The notes: a model not told the origin generated them from the letters alone. A stretch of 64,000 nt of DNA from Pogonophryne albipinna (GCA_028583405.1 CM053246.1:28258557-28322556); one strand, 5' to 3'. Positions 48,216 to 60,355 are shown, numbered from the stretch's first letter. Translations and numbers: made by a program.

Positions 48216-49403
48216 TAGGGGTGTAACGGTACACGTGTGTACCGAAGTGTACCGAACGAATATAACATTAAACGTAAAATATTGAGAACGTGAACAACTG
48301 TTTGGAAGTAATTTCAGGTGCTGCGTCGTAATTGCTCACATCGGGTTCAACGCGTCATAGAGCGAGCAAGTTATTTCATTGGATGAGAGGCATGCTATGA
48401 GAGCTGGTCACAGGGATGCGTTCAAATTTAGTCAGTAATTTGAGGAACTGTCGAAATGGCGAATGCAGATAAAGTTGAGCTCGAAAATCCTCCAGCATCA
48501 TTGAAGTCTCCGGTTTGGGAACATTTTGGTTTCGCAGTTACATACAAGGATGACGGACAAAGACAGGTGGACCGAACCAAAGCTGTTTGTCGGCATTGTT
48601 CAACTTAAATTGGTTACGCGGCAGGCAATACATCAAACTTGCACACTCATTTGAAAAGGCATCACCCGAACGTGAATATCACCGGTACCAAAAGAAAAAA
48701 GACTGAAGTGCAAACCCAACTCCCACTAGCATTTAAGCCTCCACCACTCGCAAAAAGTTCAGACTGAGCCAAAGCTATTACAAACGCCAAACATCCTTAT
48801 GTTGCCATGTTAGCAAAGCGCTACCTGGCTGTATCTGCTACCTCTGTCCCTAGCGAGAGGGTGTTCTCCACAGCAGGAGACATTGTTAGTGCCAGCGGAT
48901 CTGCCCTTTCGGCAAGCAATGTGGACAAGTACATTTTTCTTTAAAAAAACATGAAAATACAATGACAAGCAAGTCCTAATGTCAAACTGCTTAGGTACTA
49001 GTACAGTACAGTTCAAATACAGATTATTTCAGTTCATCGAAATGCTGCACCTTAATGTTTATATTATTATATTTTGTATTTATTTGAGTGAATATTCACA
49101 GTTTAATAATAATTAAAAACCCCAAACTAATAGTTTATGTTTTGTGAGTACTAGTACAGTAAAGTTCAAATACAGATTATATCAGTTCATCGAAATGCTG
49201 CACCTTAATGTTTATTTTATTATATTTTGTATTTATTTGAGTGAATACATTATTCACAGGTTAATAATAATACAAAACCCCCAAAAAAAAATTATGTTTT
49301 GTGATAATTTTTTCTGCTGTACCGAAAACGTACCGAACCGAACCTTGACCTAAAAACCGAGGTACGTACCGAACCGAAATGTTTGTGAACCGTTACACCC
49401 CTA
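48216..49403 (+). mobile_element. BED-hAT deletion derivative, copy 2
   Basis: 1,188 bp with TAGGGGTGTAACGG/CCGTTACACCCCTA ends, in the opposite orientation to copies 1 and 3. Exact target duplication ATATACAC (48208-48215, 49404-49411). After the coding remnant, a 153-bp unit is repeated in tandem (starts at 48996 and 49149). It lies only about 70 bp downstream (minus-strand sense) of the exon 2 donor. Confidence 0.94.
48456..48944 (+). pseudogene. BED-to-hAT-C in-frame mini-transposase remnant
   Basis: From ATG 48456 to TAA 48942-48944 a single frame of 162 codons joins the BED finger to the dimerisation domain ('KRYLAVSATSVPSERVFSTA' region). Two in-frame stops break it: TAA at 48606 (Lys codon in the sister copies) and TGA at 48765 (Gln codon in copy 3). 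At the join it keeps seven bases that copies 1 and 3 lack, which is what keeps both halves in frame. The DDE catalytic part is absent. If intact, it would be a DNA-binding, dimerising protein without catalysis. Confidence 0.85.
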
Positions 49404-49475
49404 ATATACACACACACGTAAGAAGAACAACACTCATGCTTGGACAATCGCCTGTTCAGCACAACAAATACATAC

Positions 49476-49714
49476 CTTTTACAATGAGGTTGAGGAGCTT
49501 TGGTCGTGGGTTGCGCTCACTCTGAATGGAGCATGTGTACTGGCCGTCGTCAGAAACATCCACTTTCTGTATCTGAAGGCTGTACTCATGTTTGTCTCCA
49601 ACGCTGGACACAATGGACACACGTGGGTCCACAGACCACTTGTCGTTTCCTGCGAATATGATGCTTGAGCGGTTCAGCCAGGCTCCTTTAGAGATCCCAT
49701 CCAATAGGTAGCAC
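49476..49714 (-). CDS. negr1: negr1 exon 2: Ig domain 1 (most of it)
   Basis: This 239-bp internal exon codes for 79 complete residues plus split codons at both ends. The acceptor is a pyrimidine tract ending in CTCTAG; the donor is G|GTATG. The exon opens with one base finishing a codon and then TGC, the first Ig1 cysteine (residue 1). Trp is at residue 12 and the second cysteine at residue 61, inside the DDGQYTC motif of an Ig F-strand. The [15 protein letters not shown] and [11 protein letters not shown] stretches are the IgLON Ig1 core; SKGAW and the NRSSIIF run favour NEGR1 over LSAMP, OPCML or NTM. NRS is a potential N-glycosylation site. NEGR1 sits in the outer leaflet of neuronal membranes and mediates homophilic and heterophilic IgLON contacts. 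Starting exon 2 at the first Ig1 cysteine codon is the known IgLON exon layout. The last third ([14 protein letters not shown]) looks divergent from mammalian NEGR1 as I recall it. Confidence 0.93.
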
Positions 49715-50842
49715 CTAGAGGGACAAGAGACACTTCAGTTAGATCTGGAGAAAGGCTCTGAAACACCACTGAGGAAAGAAGATGTGTTTCTTGCTGACTA
49801 AAGACTATTTTATCCATTAGAGACGTTATGTCTCTCGATAGTAAATATTCTCTCAGGCCTCAGCAGACTATTTTCGCAGTTAAACAGAATTGTGTGTGGT
49901 CTGAGATTTGAACTACAAACCCTGAAGATGCTTTCATTATATTGATTTTGTAATGCAAAAACAGGATATGGACCAAGGGAAGTATCACATTTTAGTGAAA
50001 GGCAGAAATGTGTAATGTACCAGTCAGAGCGTTATAAAAGACAGACATTTCAGCACCTCAATGTGACTCAACCAAGCTGCGTTAAGATTCGTTTTGACTC
50101 CAGACTAAAATAGACAGAGCTATGACTAATAGCTGTGCATAAATATGGGTTCTTTTTGCTGGTGGACCTTTGAAACGGGAAAATAAATGTGGTGATAGTC
50201 GGCTTATTTTTCCTTAATTCATTTTATGTCCAGGTCATTGAAAGGTCTCGTTCAGCATACATAGATATCTGTATGCAAGAACTTGATTTAGTGCTTCATA
50301 GCTTCAAAATGTTTGAGATTTATATATATTTTTTATAAATGTTTTCATCTCAACCATTAATAACGTTTCCTGCATCCAACCCTGTGAAATATAATGTAAG
50401 AAACCACTTAGAAAGGAACTGTTTAGCTCCACTCTCACTAGCACTGTAATGGGGATGTTCACCTTTCCGAGCTTTGAAAAGCTTGGTTCTTAAGTGAAGT
50501 AAGTGAGTATGATCTTTGACCTGTGACTGTTAAAAGGGCATCAATGCATCAGGAATAGAGTGATCACTCAAAAATAATTTGCAGTATAGAAGGTGAAGAA
50601 AAAAGAGGACACAGTAGACCTACTGCTAGGTGCAAAGTAATGAAAATACCGATTGGTTACATGGTACAACTATGGGATTTTCTACACAATTCCAATTCCT
50701 CGCTATATACAATTGATGTATGGTTATTAACCACAAAGGCATTGTAAAGTCCTTTACCCTTTGCATGCTTCATGTTGGGAATATTTGCTCTGGGTCTCTG
50801 CTTGGAGGTTTTTGACCTCCCATGGTAAAGACACAACATTGT

Positions 50843-50930
50843 GTGCCCCCTCCAAGGTGGCTTGGTAAAGCGTCTTTGGGTTCAAGAAAAACGCTATAGA
50901 AATATAATTTATTATTATTATTATTATTGA
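50843..50930. repeat. LINE-tail-like repeat ending in (ATT)n
   Basis: 'ggtaaagcgtctttgggttc', then 'aaaaacgctatagaaatata' and an ATT run of about seven units. This is the typical 3' tail of a dispersed fish retroposon. Confidence 0.6.
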
Positions 50931-52043
50931 TTATAACTGATGCTGTTTGAGGTGGGATATACTATTTATAAAGCTGATATGTCTGCAATGTAAAGTTAGT
51001 TAAAGTTTATGTTATGACTTTGTCCATGCTTATGAACTTCTCTGGTATCAGAATGTTTTATACTCAAGTATGGACAACTGGGTTTCATTGAGTAATTACT
51101 TCCATCAACTTATTGTAGAGCAGTTTTCCACATAAGCTTTTCAATGTTGCCCAATAGAAAGTACAAACCTTCAGTTTAGCCACAGATAATCAAACATCTC
51201 TCAATAGGCTGTATTTTAGGACCAGACTGCGATTCCGCTGTGACCATTACCATGCAGTTTAATTTCGAAAGCTTATTGCACAGACAAAGGTTCAGTCAAT
51301 TGTACAACATGTTTTTGCTTTGGTCATGTTTTTATGAAGATAGTAGTTTTACTCATCATTCCAAAAACCCGTTTGGCCTTAGGAAATCACATCATAGTCT
51401 GTGACAAGTACTGTAATAATGAATAGGAAAAGACGCAATGAAGTTTGTCTCTTTAGCTGTAGTCAACATGCCATGCAGTACGCCAGCACCAGAAGTACAG
51501 CCACCGAGGAAATCAGTTTGGCACCAACCACAAAGCTCTTTGCCCGCCATGCCAAGAAAATGTCTGTCAGGAAAGCGAGTGGAGGACAATGGTTTAGTCC
51601 AGGCTCTCTAAGAAAAAGCACTGCCTGAGAGGAATTGTGAAAACCAAGTGGCAAACTATGGAGAATGGATGGGAATAAAAACCACACAAGAGGGAAGTCT
51701 AGGTCATCTGGAAAGTCTGATTGGGCCTCGCTTTGTCCATTGACCCCCTGAGCCAAGTTTTACCTAGCCCTTAAGCAGCAAATTGCAAATTTAGCTCTAA
51801 TGCTATTTGAAACTTGACCTATGTTAAAATGTATTAAAATACCAAAAATCCAAATAATTTAAGATGCATTTTCTACCTATTAGAGACACACCTTTGAATT
51901 GTAGCGAGGCTTGCAACCTATCTACCTCAACAATCAAAGCCCTCCAGTGGTTTATGATTAAACACACTCCAGTGGGACCGCTGAGAATTACTAAAGGCCT
52001 GAACACTAATGCACAATGCACCTGCTCAGCCCTCAACCACTGA

Positions 52044-52140
52044 TGGGAACAACATTACATTACATTACATTGCATTTAGCTGACGCTTTTATCCAAAGCG
52101 ACTTACAATAAGTGCGTTCGACCAACAAAATAGAAACTTG
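52044..52140. repeat. dispersed L2/SINE-type fragment with (ACATT)n
   Basis: Four ACATT units followed by 'agctgacgcttttatccaaa' and 'gcgacttacaataagtgc', a phrase found widely in teleost genomes. Confidence 0.65.
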
Positions 52141-53916
52141 AAGAAAACAGAATCATATAAGTACATCAGGCTTCATAGAGCAAAAACATTTCAAGTGCTA
52201 CTCAACTGGCTTTAGATAAGCCAGCTCTTGGGCTCTCATCATTAGATCCTTGTAAAACAGGGTAACTTTATAAAACGCTTTTTATTTGGTGTTTATTCCT
52301 CTGTTTTGTCACCTTAAAATTCCATTTCATAATCAACTGTCACTACATATAGGCTTGAAAGGCCGCTGTTACAAATGTGAACTCCTTTAAAAGGGTATTT
52401 ACGGCTGATAAAAGTATCAAAATGTCTCAAGCCATTGTCCTGCAGCATATATTGTTATAATAGGTCTCACTTCTGCATAATTTCCCTTGTTCATCCCCTC
52501 AGATAGGCATAGCAGCAAAAAACTGCAAACACATAATATGGGCTTTGCTTTCATCAAGCCCCTTTTCTTTCGGAGCCACCAGGATACAGACTTCCCATGG
52601 TTTAAAACAAAGCTGAGGTAATTATTCCAGACCTCTGACTCTGAGCATCTAGTCTGAAGCAGCTTTGACATCTAAAACATGCACTAATTGATACTTTTCT
52701 TATCCCTGCTTCTGACGAGCGACTGCAAACAGGCTAATTACATGCAATTTTTTAGGGGGATTTTGGCTCACAAATAACAGAGTTCAATTCAAACCCCAGT
52801 GATTACGCACAATGTGCAGAAAAAGGAAACTGATAAGCCGCTGTTTGAGCACCTCACATGAATGGAACATGGTGACAAATCATTAATTACAGTATGGCAG
52901 CTGGTAAGAGAAGCAGATTGTAATCCGTTTAGCCAAACTCATTCAAGCTTTTTGATCACATGCCATAATTAACACTGGGGCATCATTCTGACCCAGATTC
53001 TTATTTGCTCTATACAATTGTTTACTAGATTCCTCAACTGTAAACATCCTTCCTGGCACCAGCTCCATAGATTCCGCCTTGCAAACATATTCCAATGTTT
53101 CACAGTCTAGTAGTTCGCATTCAGCAGATTTTTTCCTCTACATTTGGCAGAAGCAACGACTACACTTCTGGATGAGTCCCTCTGTATTCTGAGATGTGTT
53201 ATTATGTAAGAGTTATATAATAAACAAACAAGACGTTTATACTGCAAGCCATGCTGACCTTAATGTAAGCTCCCTATTATCACTGTTTTTCCTGACTCAA
53301 GTCAAAAGGGAAACAGCATGTTGGCCTCCAAGCTGTACCTTTGTTCCAAAAAATACACTTGATAAGTATTGATAGTTTCCGCTTTTCACTGCCCTAGTAT
53401 GGCTTTCACCACCAGTTTTTAGGCCCCACCTAGGCAGTATGAACTTAAAAACAATGTGGTTAGCATATACTCATAACATTAGGTGGAATGATCATTTTTC
53501 GACCTTGTTATTTTGATTTAAAATATTTTCAATATATCTTGCTGTGATATTTAGGATGCTCTGCCACTAAAGCACTTTTCCCATATAAAACTACGTAGGC
53601 GGTTGGTTGTGGCAGGTACCACCACGTCACAGTACCACCACGTCACACACACACACATTAACCGGGCATTGGGCTGGTGGTGGTAGGTTGGGAAATGATG
53701 GGCGCCCAAACATGATGGGTGTGCGGGATGTCTAAGCTAAAGGCTATTATTATCAATACATCATTATTATTATCATTAGCAGATCCTTGATATCAAATAA
53801 TTGGTAAACTGTTCTTTGGGACACATTTTCTTTGTGAATAAATAGAACTTAAACAATATTTGTATTTACACGTGTGTGTAAATGATGTACTATCGAAACT
53901 CTAAAAAATGTATATA

Positions 53917-54822
53917 CAGTTGCAAGAAAAAGTATGTGAACCCTTTGGAATTACCTGGATTTCTGCATAAGTTGGTCATAAAATGTGTTCTGATCTTCAT
54001 CTAAGTCACAACAATAGACAAACACAGTCTGCTTAAACTAATACCACACAAACAATATGTTTTCATGTTTTTATTGAACACACCCTGTAAACATTCACAG
54101 TGCAGGGTGGAAAAAGTATGTGAACCCCTAGACTAAAGACTTCTTCAAGAGCTAATTGGAGTGAGGAGTCAGGCAACCTGGAGTCCAATCAATGAGACGA
54201 GATTGGAGGTGTTGGTTAAAGCTGCCCTGCCCTATAAAAAATACACACCAGTTTTGAATTTGCTATTCTTAAGAAGCATTGCCAGATGTGAACCATGCCT
54301 CGCACAAAAGAGCTCTCAGAAGACCTACGATTAAGAATTGTTGACTTGCATAAAGCTGGAAAGGGTTACAAACGTATCTCTAAAAGCCTTGATGTTCATC
54401 AGTCCACGGTAAGACAAATTGTCTATAAATGGAGAAAGTTTAGCACTGTTGCTACTAGGAGTGGCCGTCCTGTAAAGATGACTGCAAGAGCACAGTGCAG
54501 AATGCTCAATGAGGTGAAGAAGAATCCTAGAGTGTCAGCTAGAGACTTAAAGAAATCTCTGGCACATGCCAACATCTCTGTTGACGAATCTACGATACGT
54601 AAAACACTGAACAAGAATGGAGTTCATGGGAGGACACCACGGAGGAAGCCACTGCTGTCCAGAAAAAAACATTGCTGCACGTTTGAAGTTTGCAAAAGAG
54701 CACCTGGATGTGCTGGCAAAATATTCTGTGGACAGATGAAACCAAAGTTGAGTTGTTTGGAAGGAACACACAACGCTATGTGTGGAGAATCCAAAGGGTT
54801 CACATACTTTTTCTTGCAACTG
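53917..54822 (+). mobile_element. Tc1-like transposon, 3'-deleted
   Basis: 906 bp with perfect 32-bp outer inverted repeats (CAGTTGCAAGAAAAAGTATG...; 53917-53948 and 54791-54822) and TA duplications on both sides. The left end keeps a second inner copy of the binding repeat ('aaaaagtatgtgaacccc', about 54110-54128), the IR/DR layout of fish Tc1 elements. The right side lost its inner repeat with the 3' half of the transposase. Confidence 0.95.
54295..54790 (+). pseudogene. Tc1 transposase, N-terminal half
   Basis: From ATG 54295 the frame encodes the paired-like DNA-binding region: a first helix-turn-helix (residues 5-48, '[20 protein letters not shown]'), the GRPV linker (about 57-60) and a second helix-turn-helix (about 62-118). 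The frame is lost near 54690. In frame 3 it continues with 'ILWTDETKVELFG', holding the first catalytic Asp (54735-54737), to 'YVWR', where it joins the right terminal repeat. The second Asp and third acidic residue are gone. The N-terminal part is uninterrupted and could still bind ends if expressed. Confidence 0.9.
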
Positions 54823-54824
54823 TA

Positions 54825-55894
54825 TGTATATTCTTTGTTCTTTTTTTCTTGTGGGAGCCCCACCTAAAGCTACATTTATCTGGCAAAGAAGTTACAATAA
54901 TACGAAACGTTGGATAATTTGAATAAAGGGAAAAGTTAATTAAACAGGAGAACAACAGTGTTGATGGTGCATTACAAGCGAGATACAGGAGGAAAAAAAC
55001 TGCAAAAAATCCCACTTCCAATCACATCTTGTCTGAATCAAAAAGAGCCACACTCGACACTCAAATCTATCAAAACAGTCAGCCCTGTATCGTATCTGTC
55101 CTACCGCATTTTCAATGACACTTAATCACTGCAGTATAATGGAGCTTTAGCCAGCGAGAAGACCACCTGGAATATTTCAGTCAGTGTTGAACTCAAGTGT
55201 GTCAGAAAATAAGTGGTGCACAGTTTCATTGTGGTGGAACATCTGCTTAAAGACAATGCTTTTGTGTTTCTGTTAATAGCAGCAACTACCCTACCGGCTT
55301 GAATAAAGAAAAGTGTTTTGAAGGGTATAATGAGAGAGATACACTGCCATTAAAATCTCAGAGCAAAAGCTTTTTAATAGTCAAGTCGGGGAGGGATGTT
55401 TGAATCCATTTTAGCAGTTTCACACATAGGAGAGAGAGAGGAGGTGATGACTGTACCTGCAATGTAAGCTCGGAAACCTTTACAACGACTCAGTGCCCTC
55501 AGCAGAGCTCAACTGTTCAATGAATCCTCAAATGAGAAAATGCATTTCACACTGACTGACTGGATGTTGAAGCACTAGTGAAAGGAGGCTAGGTGTGATC
55601 CGTGTGTGAAAATTCCAAGTCTCTTCAGCTGTGAAGTCAGAGAGATCGTGTCTTTTTTTAGATTGCTACGGTATTATGCTGTACAGTTACAATAAAGAAT
55701 ATCAAGAATTATGGAACTAAGACTGCTCAAAAGGCAGTATACAGGGCTGCAACTAACACATTTTCTTCTTTAATTATATTCTCAATAAATAAATCGATTA
55801 TTATTTGAATGATTCATGAAATCCCAAGACCAATCTTTATTACATGCCTTTTTATCGTGGATATGTAAAGCGTTTAAACGTTAAGTGTTAAGAA
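54825..55894. other. intron 1 sequence
   Basis: Nothing recognised beyond ordinary AT-rich intron. Confidence 0.4.
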
Positions 55895-56086
55895 TGTCAC
55901 AAGGCTCAGGACCCAAACGCACAACACCAGAAACAGGTCATATTAACAAGGTCTTTTAATTAAGGTCAAAACACAAAACGCTCACTTGGAGGATCAAAAA
56001 TATACTTAACACGATCAAGGAATGACTGGCAGCCTTGACAAGACGAACTGGCACAGGACAAAGGGAGACGCAGACTATATATACAC

Positions 56087-57319
56087 TAGGGGTGTAACGG
56101 TTCACAAACATTTCGGTTCGGTACGTACCTCGGTTTTTAGGTCACGGTTCGGTTCGGTACGTTTTCGGTACAGCAGAAAAAATTATCACAAAACATAACA
56201 TATATTTTTTTAATTAAACTGTGAATAATGTATTCACTCAAATAAATACAAAATATAATAAAATAAACATTAAGGTGCAGCATTTCGATGAACTGAAATA
56301 ATCTGTATTTGAACTTTACTGTACTAGTACTCACAAAACATAAACTATTAGTTTTGGGTTTTTAATTATTATTAAACTGTGAATATTCACTCAAATAAAT
56401 ACAAAATATAATAAAATAAACATTAAGGTGCAGCTTTTCGATGAACTGAAATAATCTGTATTTGAACTGTACTGTACTAGTACCTAAGCAGCCAGTTTGA
56501 CATTATGACTTGCTTGTCATTGTATTTTCATGTTTTTTTAAAGAAAAATGAACTTGTCCACATTGCTTGCCGAAAGGGCAGATCTGCTGGCACTAACAAT
56601 GTCTCCTGCTGTGGAGAACACCCTCTCTCTAGGGACAGAGGTAGCAGATACAGCCAGGTAGCGCTTTGCTAACATGGCAACATAAGGATATTTGGCGTTT
56701 GTAATAGCTTTGGCTTGGTCTGAACTTTTTGCGAGTGGTGGAGGCTTAAATGCTAGTGGGAGTTGGGTTTGCACTTCAGTCTTTTGGTCCCGGTGATATT
56801 CACGTTCGGGTGATGCCTTTTCAAATGAGTGTGCAAGTTTGATGTATTGCCAGCCGCGTAACCAATTTTAGTTGAACAATGCCGACAAACAGCTTTGGTT
56901 CGGTCCACCTGTCTTTGTCCGTCATCCTTGTGCGTAACTGCGAAACCAAAATGTTCCCAAACCGGAGACTTCAATGATGCTGGAGGATTTTCGAGCTCAA
57001 CTTTATCTGCGTTCGCCATTTCGACAGTTCCTCAAATTACTGACTACATTTGAACGCATCCCTCTGACCAGCTCTCATAGTATGCCTCTCGTCCAATGGA
57101 ATGACTTGCTCGCTCTATGACGCGTTGAACACAATGGGAGAAAATTACTCTGAATGCTGCGACGCAGCACCTGAGATTACTTCCAAGAAGTTGTTCACAT
57201 TCTCAATTTTTTACGTTTAACGTTATATTCGTTCGGTACACTTCGGTACACACGTGTACCGAACCGAAGGGCCCGTACCGAATAATTTCGGTACGGGTAC
57301 GTGTACCGTTACACCCCTA
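56087..57319 (-). mobile_element. BED-hAT deletion derivative, copy 3
   Basis: 1,233 bp, same ends as copies 1 and 2, with target duplication ATATACAC (56079-56086, 57320-57327), identical to that of copy 2. Same orientation as copy 1. Confidence 0.94.
56538..57019 (-). pseudogene. BED finger plus hAT C-terminal remnant (copy 3)
   Basis: The BED part (56753-57019, 88 codons) has intact VCRHC and HLKRHH metal ligands. The dimerisation part (56538-56774 frame) reads 'KRYLAVSATSVPRERVFSTA' and ends 'DKFIFL'. The two overlap in different frames because seven bases present in copy 2 are absent. Both halves are free of internal stops, making this the best preserved of the three for each domain separately. 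Confidence 0.87.
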
Positions 57320-58689
57320 ATATACACACTAGGTAAGGGGACACAGGTGGCAACAATTAAGGGAGGGGCTGAAAATCACACTGGAGGGAAAAACACACAA
57401 GGGCAGGAATGCTCTGAAACGAGAGGAAAAGGTTACTACAAAATAAAACAGGAAATCACAAGACAAAGCGAAAGACAAAAGGACTGAACTAAATAAATTA
57501 CCTTAACACAAATGTCTAGACACCACATTAAGTCCAGACTAGACAACATCTGTTGAATCAAAACACGGCATGAGGCTTCTCCACGAGAGGCACTGTTATG
57601 TTATAACATTGACTGGAGCAATACTGTTTTTATAAGAATTGTTGCACATTCATTTTTATTTTATTCAATCGATGAATCAACTGATAATGAATACAAATAA
57701 ATGACCAGACGGTCAGAAAATAATACTTTTTGCAACACATTAAGCTTGCTATTCTGGTTGTAGAAAATGGCACATTCAGCTCCTTCATACTGTATGGGAA
57801 ACTTCTAATCCAGTTCATGTCATCCGTGCAGCTATCTGAAGGCAGCAGAACTGAAATGTTGAACATCTGCAGGTTTGAGATGTGCCCTACTAGAGCACTC
57901 TGCCATTACGCATGACGTCCACTACACAGACAACATGAGTTCCCAGAGAAGCCGATTCTTAATGTATTGAGCTGTGATCATCTGTCCCTGCCATTGGCTC
58001 AGTTTTCCTATCAGCAATGAGAAGAGTGATGTGATTTGTATTCACCATGCCCTTTTGCACTCTGCACGTTGATGCACATACATGAACCAAAGAGCAGGTG
58101 AGCAGACCTAGACTTACCACTCTGTCATTGCACTTGCAGGATTCAAATAAATTCATTTTTTAGGGAAAGTAAAAATCGAAAACTATCTTTTTGTCTTTGT
58201 TCCAAGAATGTCCAATACATTGGTAATTTGATTATTTATTAGGTGTAGCTTTTGTGTCTCCCTTCTTGCCTTAAGCATACATGCAGGTTTTTGTCTAGTT
58301 GCTGGAAGCGGTGTGTTTTAGGGGTGGGGTGTTGAATTGTTGCAGAGAATGAGGACATACTGTAGTGCTTTGCAACAAAGGTACAGAGCACCAGGCTCTT
58401 AATCCCTAATATAATCCTGTCGACTGTGGCCGGAGGGACACATCTGAAGCCTTCCAGCTATAATCCACGCTGACCCAATGCTGAAACTAACACCTAACAT
58501 CACAGGCACAGCAAACAGTATAACAACTGCCTCATAGCTGATACAAAACTACAAAATACAACTTGAAGTGTGGAGACTCTGAAGTTTATCTTTTTTTTTT
58601 TCTTTTTTTTTTCATTCAACTGAGATGGAGCCTTTGACTGAGGGAGCAGCGAGATATTGTCAGATAACCAGACTACATCTCAACCCCCC

Positions 58690-58860
58690 CCCCTCAAGGT
58701 CATACTTGCCAACCGTCCTGATTTTCGCGGGAGACTCCCGATTTCATAGCCCTCTCCCGGTTTCCTCCCGGGGTCATATTTCTCCCGCATTTCTCCCGAT
58801 TTCTGACAAAATCAGATTTACACACGACTGTTTCCACTCTGACTTTATTACAGCTACACA
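58690..58860. repeat. fragment of a dispersed repeat
   Basis: 'catacttgccaaccgtcctg', then several 'tctcccgatttc' phrases (58736-58805). This text is common in teleost genomes near one end of a DNA-type repeat. The other end is not found here. Confidence 0.45.
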
Positions 58861-60355
58861 CCATTGTTTGGTTTCCATGGTAGCACGTCTCTTTAGTAGC
58901 GTGCGCAACTAGATAGTCACAGAAAAACAGAACAAGAATCGACAACTCGACCCTCTGCTCACTCCTTTCCTGGTCCAGCCCACACATATGCTCCATCAAG
59001 AGGATGCTGCTACAGGCCGCAAGGCATTGCACTCAGAAGTACAATAAGCATGTTAATGTTAATCTAACAGCTCCGGTGATCCACTAGTACCCCACAATGT
59101 AACTTGTTAAAAATGATATCTCCTGTGTGAACAATTACAAATGGATATTCTTTCTTCCACCCCTCACATCTGCAAGATCACACAAGATGTTTATTTCAAA
59201 TTTAAGCAAAAATCAAAACCAGTCTTACAGCAGAACTAATTCATGTACAAAAAAGCTGCAGACGAGTAATCTCTGGATTAATTCACATTATTGAATTTTG
59301 TCCATGGATCGACATTTACTAAATTAATTCAACTTTCAGTGAAGAATAATCATTTTGGCTCACAAATTATTGTTGAATAAATAGTTGAGAACTGGAATTC
59401 TGAGAGGATAAAGAGAAGACTTTGCTGAGGCACAATGGGCTATTGAACCACAGAATAAGTACAATTGAATCACAATATATTAAATAAAGATAAATATGAA
59501 TATTATTTCACAAAGTGTAATCAAACAACTATGCCAAACGTTTATTTTTCATAAATGCACACGTCTTAAAAGGATCCAAACAAAGGTAAGGAGAACACAG
59601 CCTGAACAGATTTACTGGTGAACAGTTCTCATTTGAACTTGCTGTAGCAATGACTCACATTGATAAACACTGAGGAGATGAATGACTGTATTTTTTTCAT
59701 AAAATCGAAATATGCTGCAGGCTTAAGACATATTTTAAATTCATTTTAGTTACCTCCTGGCATTCCGCAGTGCAAAGCAGGCACAGTATGACTTATTGCA
59801 TATTACACTCTTGTGTACCAAGCTTTTCACATTTCATTAAGGCATTTAGAAATGCTTCAAAAGTTATCTGAAGAGTCTTTCGGCACCGAGTGACAGCTGG
59901 CAAAACAATGTGGTCAACAAACCACTCATCGTCCAGGTAAAGTTAGGAGGGAGTGTTAACATTGAGCTTTAAGATCATTCTTCTTTCAGTAGTAATCGAC
60001 TTCAATCATTAACTGAGGCTAACGCGTCCCTGAAGTGTGAAAAAAGAGCTGCTAAAAACTACAGGTAACATGCACTTACCCGTGCAATTAAGGGACTTTA
60101 ACCTTGTGTTAAGTTGTTACCACAGCATTAAGGACTCTTGTTAAAAAGCTCTGTGGGTTAAGCCTGTATGCATCACTAACTTGAATGGGGCTTATTCATC
60201 TGCTAACTAAAAACTACACTGATTTGTACCCTAATGTGTCTGTCAGGTAAGGACAATGTATCTTCCATTTAAATTATTTTGTCCGTCAAAGCTGATCGTT
60301 CAGTTGATGTATTGTTGTAGCAGAAAGAGGGACTGAAAACTTAGCAAACACTTGG

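Larger units (their letters stand above)
49715..53914. other. intron 1, 3' part
   Basis: Starts with the exon 2 acceptor and pyrimidine tract. Contains two dispersed-repeat fragments (50843, 52044). 53600-53660 has duplicated 'gtaccaccacgtcaca' phrases. No gene recognised. Confidence 0.45.
55895..57515. repeat. unclassified interspersed repeat hosting hAT copy 3
   Basis: Left part starts near 'tgtcacaaggctcaggaccc' and runs to 'agactatatatacac'. Right part resumes 'actaggtaaggggacacagg' and continues through 'gggaggggctgaaaatcaca' to about 57515. These phrases recur in teleost genomes, possibly as a solo LTR or a large non-autonomous element. The ends are not settled. Confidence 0.45.

Noticed and set aside
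26308..49714. Assignment of the IgLON exons to lsamp, opcml or ntm
   Set aside because: [23 protein letters not shown] and GITRDQAG fit NEGR1 better than the other members as I know them. A fish-specific duplicate of negr1 is not excluded.
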